A DNA stretch of 64,000 bases from the NCBI GenBank assembly GCA_036678685.1, contig JAZIHH010000001.1, forward strand, positions 1 through 64,000, given 5' to 3'. The translations under genes were made by a program, and so were the position numbers. The DNA is from JAZIHH01 sp036678685 (GTDB lineage: Bacteria; Bacillota; UBA4882; UBA10575). Shown here one piece after another: positions 40,769 through 48,407 of the stretch (position 1 is the stretch's first letter; each line of letters begins with the position of its first letter). Under the pieces are notes generated by a model that was not told the DNA's origin, searched no databases, and was given only the letters and a program-made list of their open reading frames with translations.

Positions 40769-41693
40769 CGCTTTTTCCTCCTCCGCTCATCAAATATAAC
40801 AATGCCATGCGTACGGCCACGCCGTTGGTAACCTGCGTAGTGATGACAGCCCGGGGGTCGCAAGCCACTTCTTCGGTGATTTCTACCCCAAGATTGGCGG
40901 GACCGGGATGCATAATCACCACATCCCGCGGGGCTTTTCTTAACTTCTCCCGGTCCAGCCCGTATAACCTGGCATATTCCCGCAGGGATGGAAATAACCC
41001 CTTTTGCTGACGTTCGAGTTGGATACGGAGCACATTGATGACGTCGGCGTCTTTGATCGCCTTTTCCAGGTTGTACTCCACCTCCACGCCCAGGGTTTCA
41101 ATGCCGGGCGGAATTAAACTCGGGGGACCGGTCACCGTCACCTTGGCGCCAAGTTTCAAAAGACCGTAAATGTTGGATTTTGCCACCCGGCTGTGCATAA
41201 TATCGCCGACGATGACCACCTTCAGGCCTTTAACCGTGCCGAATTTCTCCTGCAAAGTGAAGAGATCCAACAGGGCCTGGGTTGGGTGTTCATGAGCGCC
41301 GTCGCCGGCGTTGATCACCCGGCAGTTAACGGTCCGCGCCAGGAGCCAGGGACTCCCGGCCGCCGCATGGCGGATGATAATAAAGTCGGCGCCCAAGGCC
41401 TCAATGGTCTTGGCGGTGTCAATGAAGTTTTCGCCTTTTTGCACACTGCTGTTGGAAACAACAACATTTACCGTATCCGCCCCCAACCATTTGGCAGCCA
41501 GTTCAAAGGAGTTTCTGGTCCGGGTTGAGGGTTCATAAAAGAGGGTGACCACCGTCCACCCTCGTAAGGTTGGCAGTTTTTTAACTTCCCTTTGGGCAAT
41601 TTCTTTACAAGGGACGGCAGTTTTTAAAATTTCCTGAATTTCTTCCGGTTCCAGTTCTTCCAAACCGAGGAGATGCCTCCAGGAAAAACGCAA
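40752..41693 (-). CDS. pyrB: Aspartate carbamoyltransferase, catalytic subunit
   Basis: PyrB condenses carbamoyl-phosphate and aspartate. It has the carbamoyl-phosphate loop LFYEPSTRTRNSFELAAKWLG, HPTQALLDLFT, VGDIMHSRVAKSN and MHPGPANLGVEI. It has 313 residues. The start is TTG with GGAGG nine bases upstream. No pyrI regulatory subunit is present, as in Bacillus. It follows pyrR by 73 bp. Confidence 0.96.
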   Translation of the reverse strand: MRFSWRHLLGLEELEPEEIQEILKTAVPCKEIAQREVKKLPTLRGWTVVTLFYEPSTRTRNSFELAAKWLGADTVNVVVSNSSVQKGENFIDTAKTIEALGADFIIIRHAAAGSPWLLARTVNCRVINAGDGAHEHPTQALLDLFTLQEKFGTVKGLKVVIVGDIMHSRVAKSNIYGLLKLGAKVTVTGPPSLIPPGIETLGVEVEYNLEKAIKDADVINVLRIQLERQQKGLFPSLREYARLYGLDREKLRKAPRDVVIMHPGPANLGVEITEEVACDPRAVITTQVTNGVAVRMALLYLMSGGGKSGELLS

Positions 41694-41736
41694 AATATGG
41701 ACCCTCCTTTTCTTTTTCGACTTTTATACACCAATA

Positions 41737-41760
41737 GCCCCCTGATAATTTTCAGGGGGC
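41737..41760. promoter_or_regulatory. Intercistronic hairpin pyrR-pyrB
   Basis: GCCCCCTGA and TCAGGGGGC form a 9-bp stem with a 6-base loop. The minus strand continues TATTGGTG with no T run, so it is not a standard terminator; it may stabilise or separate the pyrR message. Confidence 0.5.
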
Positions 41761-41766
41761 AGGGAA

Positions 41767-42321
41767 TCAAAAGAGATGAGAGGGGTTTGGTTCTTCCATC
41801 TCCTCAATCACCACACTGTCTTCTCCATCCGTCTCCACCAAGCGGACGTGAACCCTTTGCCGGGGAGAAGTCGGGATGTTTTTTCCCACATAATCGGCGC
41901 GAATCGGCAGCTGGCGATGGCCGCGGTCAAGTAATACCGCCAGTTGAATGGCATGGGGACGCCCCATATCCATCAACGCGTCCAGGGCGGCACGAACCGT
42001 GCGTCCGGTAAAAAGGACATCATCCACTAAAACAATGATCTTGTCGGTGATCCGGCCGGGAATTTCTGTCCGGCGCACCACCGGTTGGGTGGCAATAATT
42101 GACAGATCATCCCGGTAAAAAGTAATATCCAGGATACCGACCGGGACATCGGTTTTTTCTTGTTCTTTAATCATCTTGGCGAGGCGCAGGGCCAGAGGAA
42201 CACCCCTGGTTCTAATCCCCACCAGCATCAAACCTTCCACACCTTTATTTTGTTCGGTGATCTCATGGGAAAGACGGAACAATGCTCTCCGGATTGCATC
42301 CGCATCCATTACTTGTCTCAT
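41767..42321 (-). CDS. pyrR: Bifunctional pyr operon attenuator / uracil phosphoribosyltransferase PyrR
   Basis: PyrR binds pyr mRNA when UMP is high and promotes termination; it also has UPRT activity. The product matches the family throughout: DADAIRRALFRLSHEITEQNKG, LVGIRTRGVPLALRLA, DITFYRDDLS, the PRPP loop VDDVLFTGRTVRAALDALMD and LLDRGHRQLPIRADYVGKNIPTS. ATG at 42319..42321 with GGTGG upstream gives 184 residues; ATGs five codons up or four down are alternatives. Its own target site lies upstream at 42440..42472. Confidence 0.95.
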   Translation of the reverse strand: MRQVMDADAIRRALFRLSHEITEQNKGVEGLMLVGIRTRGVPLALRLAKMIKEQEKTDVPVGILDITFYRDDLSIIATQPVVRRTEIPGRITDKIIVLVDDVLFTGRTVRAALDALMDMGRPHAIQLAVLLDRGHRQLPIRADYVGKNIPTSPRQRVHVRLVETDGEDSVVIEEMEEPNPSHLF

Positions 42322-42393
42322 GATACCCACCGGCATCACCCTCGCTTTTTTCCTGCCGGTTTTTCCTGGCACGCCCGCCGGCGGCAGGATGGC

Positions 42394-42422
42394 AAAAAAA
42401 AACTTTCCCGGCAGGAAAGTTT
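42394..42422 (-). terminator. Attenuator terminator of the pyr operon
   Basis: AAACTTTCC pairs with GGAAAGTTT around a short loop, then a run of at least nine T on the minus strand. It lies between the PyrR-binding loop and pyrR, the position of the regulated terminator in Bacillus. Confidence 0.9.
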
Positions 42423-42439
42423 CTTCTCTCCAGTCACTT

Positions 42440-42472
42440 ACCTTACCGGCCTCACGGGACCGATTTAAAGGT
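42440..42472 (-). promoter_or_regulatory. PyrR-binding loop (anti-antiterminator)
   Basis: The minus-strand RNA ACCUUUAAAUCGGUCCCGUG-AGGCCGGUAAGGU has the PyrR target core UCCxGxGAGGCC in a loop closed by ACCUU/AAGGU. Binding would favour the terminator at 42394..42422. Confidence 0.88.
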
Positions 42473-42489
42473 GTGTCCAATTCATTATT

Positions 42490-42518
42490 AATTTACCAAA
42501 CCGGCAGGTGCTTGTCAA
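42490..42518 (-). promoter_or_regulatory. Promoter of the pyr-pur operon
   Basis: The minus strand has TTGACA (42513..42518), a 17-base spacer and TAAATT (42490..42495; 4/6 to TATAAT). It lies about 20 bases upstream of the PyrR loop. Confidence 0.75.
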
Positions 42519-42536
42519 GAATTATTCGCCGGCCCG

Positions 42537-42737
42537 CTAACGGCAGGTGGAGCAGCTACTGCCGGAGCAGGCGGCGCAGCTCTGCCCGGCGCGGCTGTTC
42601 CCGGCGGCAAAAACCGAAAACAAGCGGGAAGTCTTCTTGCTGCCACAGGCCGGGCAGGGAAGACTGTTCTCTGTCCGGCGGCATAATTCTTCAAATTTTT
42701 CTCCGCATACTTCGCACTTGAATTCATAAATCGGCAT
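42537..42737 (-). CDS. FmdB-family zinc ribbon protein
   Basis: The 66-residue product starts MPIYEFKCEVCGEKFEELCR and has a second pair in CPACGSKKTSRLFSVFA, the FmdB/CxxC-CxxC-SSSS zinc ribbon. A Cys/Ser-rich tail (SCAACSGSSCSTCR) ends it. The function is unknown; members are proposed regulators. The ribosome binding site is weak (GAGGTG 12 bases upstream). It is leftward between pduL and the pyr promoter. Confidence 0.88.
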   Translation of the reverse strand: MPIYEFKCEVCGEKFEELCRRTENSLPCPACGSKKTSRLFSVFAAGNSRAGQSCAACSGSSCSTCR

Positions 42738-42777
42738 CTATGCTCTTGTCACCTCGAATTCCTCATCACCGGAAACC

Positions 42778-42810
42778 CCGGGAGCCGGCGGTCACGGCCC
42801 CGGCTCCCGG
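42778..42810. promoter_or_regulatory. Strong GC-rich hairpin after pduL
   Basis: CCGGGAGCCGG and CCGGCTCCCGG form an 11-bp perfect stem. No T run follows on either strand. It separates pduL from fmdB and may protect the pduL mRNA end. Confidence 0.5.
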
Positions 42811-42836
42811 TGTCATCCGGCACCATTTTCTCCGGC

Positions 42837-43409
42837 TTATTCTATTATAGTCACCAAATCGCCGTTTTTTAAACCGGCGGCATTGGCCTCGTCAATATCT
42901 AAATGCAGGTCCATACGGAAATCGGGACGGACCCGTACCAAAACATTTTCGAAAATAACGGACCTTTCTCCCCCGGTTCTTACTTTAATATGTTGCTTGT
43001 CTTTTAACCCGAGTTTTTCCGCTTCCGAGGGATGCAGATGCAAATGGCGCTGGGCGACCATTAATCCTTGGGTTAACTCGACTTTTCCTGCCGGCCCTTC
43101 GATGGTAATCCCCGGGGTGCCGGCCAAGTCCCCCGAATCCCGGACCGGAGCCGTCAGGCCCAAGGTGTAGCAATCCGACATCGCGATTTCGACCTGGGTT
43201 TGGGAACGGACAGGACCTAAAACCCTGACCCGTGGGATGCTCCCTTTAGGCCCGATTAGGGTGACGGTTTCCTCTGCGGCAAACTGACCCGGTTGCGACA
43301 GATCCTTTTTGACGGTTAGTTGGTATCCAATACCAAAAAGCTGTTCCAAATCCTTCTCCGACAAATGAACGTGACGGTTGGAAATACCCACCGGAACCTT
43401 GGCGGCCAT
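42837..43409 (-). CDS. pduL: PduL-type phosphate acyltransferase
   Basis: PduL-type phosphotransacylases convert acyl-CoA and phosphate to acyl-phosphate and CoA. The 190-residue product has both family repeats with zinc-binding histidines: VPVGISNRHVHLSEKDLEQLFG near the N-terminus, and MVAQRHLHLHPSEAEKLGL, DLHLDIDEANAAGL. ATG at 43407..43409 follows GGAG by eight bases. There is no N-terminal encapsulation peptide and no microcompartment gene nearby, so it is probably the housekeeping enzyme of acetyl-CoA/acetate metabolism. No ackA is in the window. Confidence 0.93.
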   Translation of the reverse strand: MAAKVPVGISNRHVHLSEKDLEQLFGIGYQLTVKKDLSQPGQFAAEETVTLIGPKGSIPRVRVLGPVRSQTQVEIAMSDCYTLGLTAPVRDSGDLAGTPGITIEGPAGKVELTQGLMVAQRHLHLHPSEAEKLGLKDKQHIKVRTGGERSVIFENVLVRVRPDFRMDLHLDIDEANAAGLKNGDLVTIIE

Positions 43410-43462
43410 TGTTTCGTCTCCTTTCTTCGTCTGCAATCTATGTTGTACTTTAATTTTGCCAG

Positions 43463-43488
43463 AAAAAAAACCGGGAAACCGGTTTTTA
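43463..43488 (-). terminator. Terminator of tRNA-Trp
   Basis: AAAACCGG-TTTC-CCGGTTTT with a T-run of eight on the minus strand, directly after the tRNA-Trp gene. Confidence 0.85.
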
Positions 43489-43493
43489 ATTCA

Positions 43494-43569
43494 TGGCAGG
43501 GGAGACAGGACTCGAACCCGCAACCACCGGTTTTGGAGACCGACGCTCTACCAATTGAGCTACTCCCCT
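43494..43569 (-). tRNA. trnW: tRNA-Trp (anticodon CCA)
   Basis: A full cloverleaf reads on the minus strand: acceptor AGGGGAG/CTCCCCT, D arm with AGCTCAATTGGTAGAGC, anticodon loop CTCCAAA (CCA), T loop GGTTCGAGTCC, discriminator G and encoded CCA (76 bases). A consensus promoter and a terminator flank it. Confidence 0.97.
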
Positions 43570-43599
43570 TTATAGCTTTATATAATAAACTACAATACT

Positions 43600-43628
43600 A
43601 TTATACCCCCTTCCCCGGCGGGTGTCAA
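43600..43628 (-). promoter_or_regulatory. Consensus promoter of tRNA-Trp
   Basis: The minus strand has TTGACA (43623..43628), 17 bases and TATAAT (43600..43605), perfect in both boxes. Confidence 0.9.
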
Positions 43629-43679
43629 GAATTGCCGGGGTGAAAAATTATCAACCAAGCAGAGTCGCGGCACTGTTAA

Positions 43680-44069
43680 TCAAAGATTAACACCGATCAT
43701 TCCCCCCACCGCGCCCAATAAAACCAGGATCAACAATTTTATTATGCTCAGCTTGATGTTGAGCGCCGGCAAGCCCGATATTTTGGCCATTATAAGGAGG
43801 AAAACCCAATAAACCAAGGCCAGGACCATTCCGCCCAGCCATCCCCGGGCTTTTAATCTACGCCCGGCGACCAAAGACCCCAGAACAGCTCCGGCGTAAC
43901 AAATGTAATCAAAAACTGTCCGGGCGTGACCCGTCCAGTCCAAACCGGCAATAAAAAGGACGGCTAAAAGAAAGATGCTGATGAAGAGCAAGACAACGGC
44001 ATACCGTAACCCCAAAAAAAGCGCCCGGGGAAAACTATACTGCCCCGTGCTTCCTTCTGTTTTCGGCAA
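43680..44069 (-). CDS. TIGR04086-family membrane protein
   Basis: The 129-residue product has four hydrophobic segments (about residues 17-40, 48-72, 78-98, 106-129; GLRYAVVLLFISIFLLAVLF, then YICYAGAVLGSLVAGRRLKARG and the following pairs). The GSLVAGRRAKxRGWLGG-like motif and ILVLLGAVGGMIGVNL end are typical of TIGR04086. TTG at 44067..44069 is chosen because GGGAGG lies about eight bases upstream. Its function is unknown; in Firmicutes these proteins occur beside housekeeping genes. Confidence 0.85.
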   Translation of the reverse strand: MPKTEGSTGQYSFPRALFLGLRYAVVLLFISIFLLAVLFIAGLDWTGHARTVFDYICYAGAVLGSLVAGRRLKARGWLGGMVLALVYWVFLLIMAKISGLPALNIKLSIIKLLILVLLGAVGGMIGVNL

Positions 44070-44288
44070 ATAAATCACCTCCCTGCCTCGGTAATTTATA
44101 TGCCCCCGGCCAAGCAAGTATGTGGAGGAAGGTGTGGATCAAGATGTTGAGTAAGGTGAATCGCTCAAGACAAATTGTTCAATATTTAAACAAACCGTCC
44201 GGGGCCCGCCCGGGGCCGCCCGCGGCCGGTTAGGCTTAAAACACCGGAACGGCGTGGCAGGGGTAAAACTCCGGGCGGAAAAAGGGAC

Positions 44289-44326
44289 AAAAAAAGTACC
44301 GCCGAAGTTTAACCTTCACCGGTACT
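44289..44326 (-). terminator. Terminator of tRNA-Pro
   Basis: AGTACCG and CGGTACT form a stem around an 18-base loop that can extend inward, followed by seven T on the minus strand. It lies 12 bases after the tRNA-Pro gene. Confidence 0.85.
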
Positions 44327-44337
44327 TGCCTTATCAA

Positions 44338-44414
<77 letters not shown>

Positions 44415-44426
44415 GTTTACACTTAG

Positions 44427-44455
44427 ATTATAACATCATCAGCTCCTGCTGTCAA
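44427..44455 (-). promoter_or_regulatory. Consensus promoter of tRNA-Pro
   Basis: The minus strand has TTGACA (44450..44455), 17 bases and TATAAT (44427..44432), 12/12 to consensus. It lies between the intact tRNA and the partial copy. Confidence 0.9.
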
Positions 44456-44463
44456 TGATCAAC

Positions 44464-44534
44464 CACCGGTACTTGTTTGTCAATGGCCGGGCCGACAGAA
44501 CGAACCTGCGACTCCTTGACCCCCAGTCAAGTGC
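44464..44534 (-). pseudogene. Partial duplicate of tRNA-Pro 3' half and downstream sequence
   Basis: This segment repeats 44317..44390 nearly base for base. It includes the CCA end, T arm (damaged: the TTCAAAT loop reads as CGA with a deletion), anticodon arm and part of the D side, plus the terminator-side CACCGGTACTTG. The 5' acceptor strand and most of the D arm are absent, so it cannot make a tRNA. It could be a replication slip or the scar of an element that used the tRNA 3' end. Confidence 0.85.
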
Positions 44535-44567
44535 CCTATATTTTATTAACCGTCTCCCGGTTGTAAA

Positions 44568-45485
44568 TTAATCACAGAAAAGGACCCGGTGATCCTTTTC
44601 CACCTCTTCAAAGTGCCGGCCTTGATGCCGGCGGTAAAATTCTTTGACTTCGTGAACCACCTGTTCCGGAAGGAACTCTTCCCCTTTGTCCCACTTCCGG
44701 TTGAGATCGGGGACGGACCGGAAGAGCATCCGGGTATAGGGGTGAACGGGATTTTGGTAGACCTTTTTGGTGTTGCCCATTTCCACCAGCCGCCCTTTGT
44801 ACATGATCATCGTATAGTCACTGATATAATAGCCCAGGTTTAGATCGTGGGTGATGAAGAGGATCGACATGCCGTTCTTTTTGCATAAATCAACCAACAG
44901 GTTTAAAATGCCGATCCGCGTGGAAGCATCCAGCATGCTGATTAATTCATCGGCAATTAAGATCTCCACGTCCATCAGGAGGGTTCTGGCGATCAATAGT
45001 CTTTGTAATTGTCCTCCGCTCAATTGATGAGGGAACCGGCCCAGTGTTCTCCCGGGGTCGAGGTTTACGTCGGTCAAGACCCGGTGAATTTTTTCTTCCT
45101 TATTCCTCCGGTCATAACCAAAGGAATCATAGATCAGATCAAAGATACGGTCGATCCGGTACAGGTGGTTAAAAGTGGCAAACGGGTCCTGAAAAATCCC
45201 CTGCACCTTTTGGTAATACTTTTTAAGCTCCTCTTTATTCCTAATCTCTCCTATCTCCCGTCCCCGGTAGTAAATATGGCCCGCTGTCGGTTGGATCAGT
45301 TTCAGGATTAACTTCCCGATGGTCGTTTTTCCGCTCCCGCTTTCCCCAATCAGAGAACAAATGGTTCCGGCCGGAAGAGAAAAGGAGACATCTTTTACAG
45401 CCACAATATACCGGGGGCGGAAGATTCCGCTCTTAAAGACCTTGCTCAAACCTTCGACCGTTAAAATATAGTTTTTATCAGGCAA
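44568..45485 (-). CDS. Oligopeptide/oligosaccharide ABC transporter ATPase (OppF/DppF type)
   Basis: The ATPase has Walker A (LIGESGSGKTTIGKLI), Q loop (GIFQDPFATFNHL), signature LSGGQLQRLLIARTL, Walker B (EILIADELISMLDA) and the H loop (LFITHDLNL). The C-terminal Opp extension follows (VHPYTRMLFRSVPD). The D-loop region reads ELISMLDAS in place of the usual EPVSALDVS. TTG at 45483..45485 follows AGGAAG by eight bases and overlaps the end of the partner ATPase gene; a GTG three codons up is possible. The product has 305 residues. Confidence 0.92.
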   Translation of the reverse strand: MPDKNYILTVEGLSKVFKSGIFRPRYIVAVKDVSFSLPAGTICSLIGESGSGKTTIGKLILKLIQPTAGHIYYRGREIGEIRNKEELKKYYQKVQGIFQDPFATFNHLYRIDRIFDLIYDSFGYDRRNKEEKIHRVLTDVNLDPGRTLGRFPHQLSGGQLQRLLIARTLLMDVEILIADELISMLDASTRIGILNLLVDLCKKNGMSILFITHDLNLGYYISDYTMIMYKGRLVEMGNTKKVYQNPVHPYTRMLFRSVPDLNRKWDKGEEFLPEQVVHEVKEFYRRHQGRHFEEVEKDHRVLFCD

Positions 45486-46461
45486 TATTATCACTTCCTA
45501 TTTCTTTCCACCGCCAACAGGAAATATGATGTTCCTCATTGATCTCTTCCCTGACCGGTGTTTTTTCGCACTGTCCGCCCTGGTAAGGGCATCGTTCCCG
45601 GAACCGGCAGCCCGCACCGATATTCAACAACGAGGGCGGGGTACCTTTGATTCCGGAAAGCCGCCTCTCCCTGTAGGCCACGCCAACCTTGGGCAAAGAC
45701 GCAATCAGGGCTTTGGTATAAGGATGCCTGGGCCTTTTGATTATTTCCTCAGCCGGACCAATTTCCACCAGATGGCCGGCATACATGATCATTATCCTCT
45801 CCGCAATTTGGTAGAGGGTGGAAAGATCGTGGGTGATAAAGAGGGCGGAACCGATAATCCCTTCCTCGCGCAAATTCACCAGCAGGGTGGCGACAAACCG
45901 TTGCGAGCTTACATCAAGGGCGGAGGTGATCTCATCGGCGATTAAAAAATCCGGGTCTAAAATGGTGGAGAGCACCATGACTACTCTTTGTTTCATGCCG
46001 CCGGACAATTCCATGGGATAACGGTCCAATACCGACGGGTCAAGATTGACAAAGCGCAACCTTTCTTCAATCTTCGTTAAAAACCCCCGGTCCATTTTAA
46101 TCCCGTGTTGTTGAACGAGATCCGTAATAAAGGTCCGGATTTTCTTGGTGGGGCTGAAGGCGTCAAGAGCATACTGGGGTATTAAAGATATATTTCACAA
46201 GCGCATCCTGCGGAATTCCTCTTTGGAGAGGCGGATGATATCTTTCCCGAGAAGCTTGACGGTGCCGGAAATATAATGCAAGGGCGGTTTCCTGGAAATT
46301 AACGCATGGGCCAGGGTGCTTTTGCCGCAGCCCGATTCCCCCGCCAAACCGAGAATTTCCCCTCTCCTGACGTTAAAGGTGAGATCATCAACCGCCTTCA
46401 CGTCGCCTTTCATGATTTTGTAATAAGCCTTTAAATTTTTGACTTCCAATACATTTTCCAT
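45478..46461 (-). pseudogene. Opp/Dpp-type ABC transporter ATPase (OppD type) with an in-frame TGA
   Basis: The frame encodes a complete OppD-like ATPase of 327 codons: Walker A (LAGESGCGKSTLAHALI), Q loop (SLIPQYALDAFSP), signature ELSGGMKQRVVMVLS, Walker B (FLIADEITSALDVSS), H loop (LFITHDLSTL) and the C-terminal cysteine motif (CRFRERCPYQGGQCEK). Codon 89 is TGA (46195..46197, in ..RRMRL-stop-NISLIPQ..), between Walker A and the Q loop. The frame does not shift. TGA is used as a stop elsewhere in the window, so this is a nonsense mutation, a sequencing error or a readthrough case. With it, the two fragments (88 aa and at most about 230 aa) would be inactive separately. Confidence 0.88.
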
Positions 46462-46466
46462 TGTTG

Positions 46467-47330
46467 TTACCTCTCCCTCAGACGTGGATTAAAAGCCGCG
46501 TCAAGACCGGTATTGACAAAATAAAGGGCGGTAATCATGATGGTAATGATCAGCCCGGGGATAATCGCCCACCACCACATTCCCAGTTGAATGGCGTTCC
46601 AATTCACCGCGTCCTGCATGACCAGACCGAGGGAAATGCCTCTGGTCGGCCCCAGGCCCAGAAATTCCAATTGCACGGTCGCCAGCATTGTTCCGTTAAA
46701 CTGCAGGATATAGACCATGAAGATATAGGAGAACATATTGGCGGCAATATCTTCCCGTAAGATTCTTGTCACCTTGAGCGCAGAGATTCGTGACAAGTTT
46801 ACATATTCCTGATTCTTCAACGACAGGGTTTGGGCCCGGACGGCCCGTGCCGTCCACGGCCAGGCGGTTGCGGCGACGATTACCGACATGACGGTTATTC
46901 CTCTCACTTCCAGGAAAGCGGCGATCACAATCAACAGGGCCAGTTGGGGCATGACAATGAAAATATTCGTGATCATCATCAGGATCTCGTCAAACCAGGT
47001 CCCCCCGTAATAACCGGCGAGAAAACCGATGATACATCCCGCCGCGGTCGCCATTGTCCCTGCGATAAACCCCACCAGGAGCGTGGAACGGAGCCCGTAA
47101 ACCGTGCGGGTAAAGACATCTTTTCCCATGATAGTGGTGCCAAACCAGTGATCCCGCGAGGGCGGGAGATACGGTTCGCCGGCATATTCTTCATAGTCGT
47201 AAGGGGTAAGCAGGGGTCCGAAAACACCCATGAGAATGACTAAGAAAAAAACGGACAACCCAAAAATTACCTTCTTATTGGTGAGCGCGTAATAGAGATT
47301 TTCGTGTTCTTTCCAAAAACCGGAGGCCAT
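46467..47330 (-). CDS. Opp/Dpp-type ABC transporter permease (OppC type)
   Basis: The 287-residue inner-membrane permease has an N-terminal helix (VIFGLSVFFLVILMGVFGPLL), the OppC_N segment with HWFGTTIMGKDVFTRTVYGLR, and four to five further helices. The cytoplasmic EAA-like loop reads VRAQTLSLKNQEYVNLSRIS. ATG has GGGGAGG upstream, overlapping the oppB stop codon. It pairs with the upstream OppB-type permease. Confidence 0.92.
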   Translation of the reverse strand: MASGFWKEHENLYYALTNKKVIFGLSVFFLVILMGVFGPLLTPYDYEEYAGEPYLPPSRDHWFGTTIMGKDVFTRTVYGLRSTLLVGFIAGTMATAAGCIIGFLAGYYGGTWFDEILMMITNIFIVMPQLALLIVIAAFLEVRGITVMSVIVAATAWPWTARAVRAQTLSLKNQEYVNLSRISALKVTRILREDIAANMFSYIFMVYILQFNGTMLATVQLEFLGLGPTRGISLGLVMQDAVNWNAIQLGMWWWAIIPGLIITIMITALYFVNTGLDAAFNPRLRER

Positions 47331-47333
47331 CGC

Positions 47334-48323
47334 CTACACCTCCCCGGAAAAGGAGATTCTGACACGGGGATCGATGAACATATAGACTATATCCACCAGA
47401 AAATTGGCGGCCAGCGTCATGGTGACAATGGCCAAAAATAACCCCTGCAAGAGGAAATAATCCTGGTTCAGGACGGCGTTTAACATGATCCGTCCCAACC
47501 CGGGATAGTTGAAGACGGTCTCCACGGCAATCGCTCCGCCAATAATATTGGCCAGGCGCAGGGCAAGTCCGGTAACTTGGGGTAAAATACCGTTCCGGAA
47601 CCCGTAATTTCTGATTAATTTGTCGGAGGCGCCAAGCGCTTCCATGTATTTGGCATAATTGGCGTTTCGTTCATAAATAATCATGTTTCTCATTCCAATC
47701 GCCCAACCGCCAAGATCCACCAGGAAGATGGATAAAAACGGCAGTACCCAATGTTTGAGGTAATCAAGGATAAACTTCCAGGTAAAGGCCGGGACCATCG
47801 TTACGCCGTAGGCGCCGCTGATCGGAAACCAGTCGAGAACCACTCCGAGGAAAAACGCCACCACCCCGGCGAGCCAGAAATAGGGGGAAGAAGTTAAAAA
47901 ATAAAAAACCGGCATCAGTACATTGTCCGCTCTTTTATTGACTCCGGAAAAGGCGCCGAGTTTGTTCCCGACAATCCAACCCAGGATGATCGCCGGCACA
48001 AGCAGGACAAGATCAAAAATAATGGCTCTTTTAATAATATCCAGTACCGGCGTGGGGAACTGCATGATACTGATGCCAAAATCACCGGTGACAACGGACC
48101 GCCAAAAGTTAAAGTACTGTACAATCAAGGGTTCGTCCAAATTAAATAACAGGGTTAACTGTCGTTCAATAATCTCCCTCCCGCCTTCCATCCCGGAAAA
48201 ACGGGATAACAGGATTTGGATGGGGTTTCCCGGCATCAGGCGGGGGATGATAAAATTTATGGTGACGGCAATAACAAAAGTTCCAAGATAGACCAGGATC
48301 TTTTTACTGAGATATCTGCCCAC
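47334..48323 (-). CDS. Opp/Dpp-type ABC transporter permease (OppB type)
   Basis: The 329-residue protein starts with the OppB N-terminal helix (ILVYLGTFVIAVTINFIIPRLMPGNP, split at the PR), which is followed by about five more membrane segments. The EAA loop is RNMIIYERNANYAKYMEALGASDKLI, and the FNYPGLGRIMLNAV motif ends the domain. The start is GTG with GGAG 12 bases upstream, a weak site. It is 84 bp after the binding protein, across a strong hairpin. Confidence 0.92.
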   Translation of the reverse strand: MGRYLSKKILVYLGTFVIAVTINFIIPRLMPGNPIQILLSRFSGMEGGREIIERQLTLLFNLDEPLIVQYFNFWRSVVTGDFGISIMQFPTPVLDIIKRAIIFDLVLLVPAIILGWIVGNKLGAFSGVNKRADNVLMPVFYFLTSSPYFWLAGVVAFFLGVVLDWFPISGAYGVTMVPAFTWKFILDYLKHWVLPFLSIFLVDLGGWAIGMRNMIIYERNANYAKYMEALGASDKLIRNYGFRNGILPQVTGLALRLANIIGGAIAVETVFNYPGLGRIMLNAVLNQDYFLLQGLFLAIVTMTLAANFLVDIVYMFIDPRVRISFSGEV

Positions 48324-48347
48324 TTTTTGTTAAAGCTCCTTTCCATG

Positions 48348-48381
48348 GAACAGGTCCGATAATAATTTATCGGACCTGTTC
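48348..48381. promoter_or_regulatory. Intercistronic hairpin between binding protein and permease genes
   Basis: GAACAGGTCCGATA and TATCGGACCTGTTC form a 14-bp perfect stem with a 6-base loop and no T run. Such hairpins commonly protect the binding-protein message so that it is made in excess over the membrane parts. Confidence 0.7.
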
Positions 48382-48407
48382 TCTCCTTCTCAATTTCCGG
48401 GCAATCC

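Noticed and set aside
44464..44534. Second functional tRNA-Pro gene
   Set aside because: The 5' acceptor strand and D arm are absent and the T arm is damaged.
46170..46197. Selenocysteine at the in-frame TGA of the OppD gene
   Set aside because: No hairpin of SECIS type follows the codon within the expected distance, and OppD proteins have no selenocysteine at this place.
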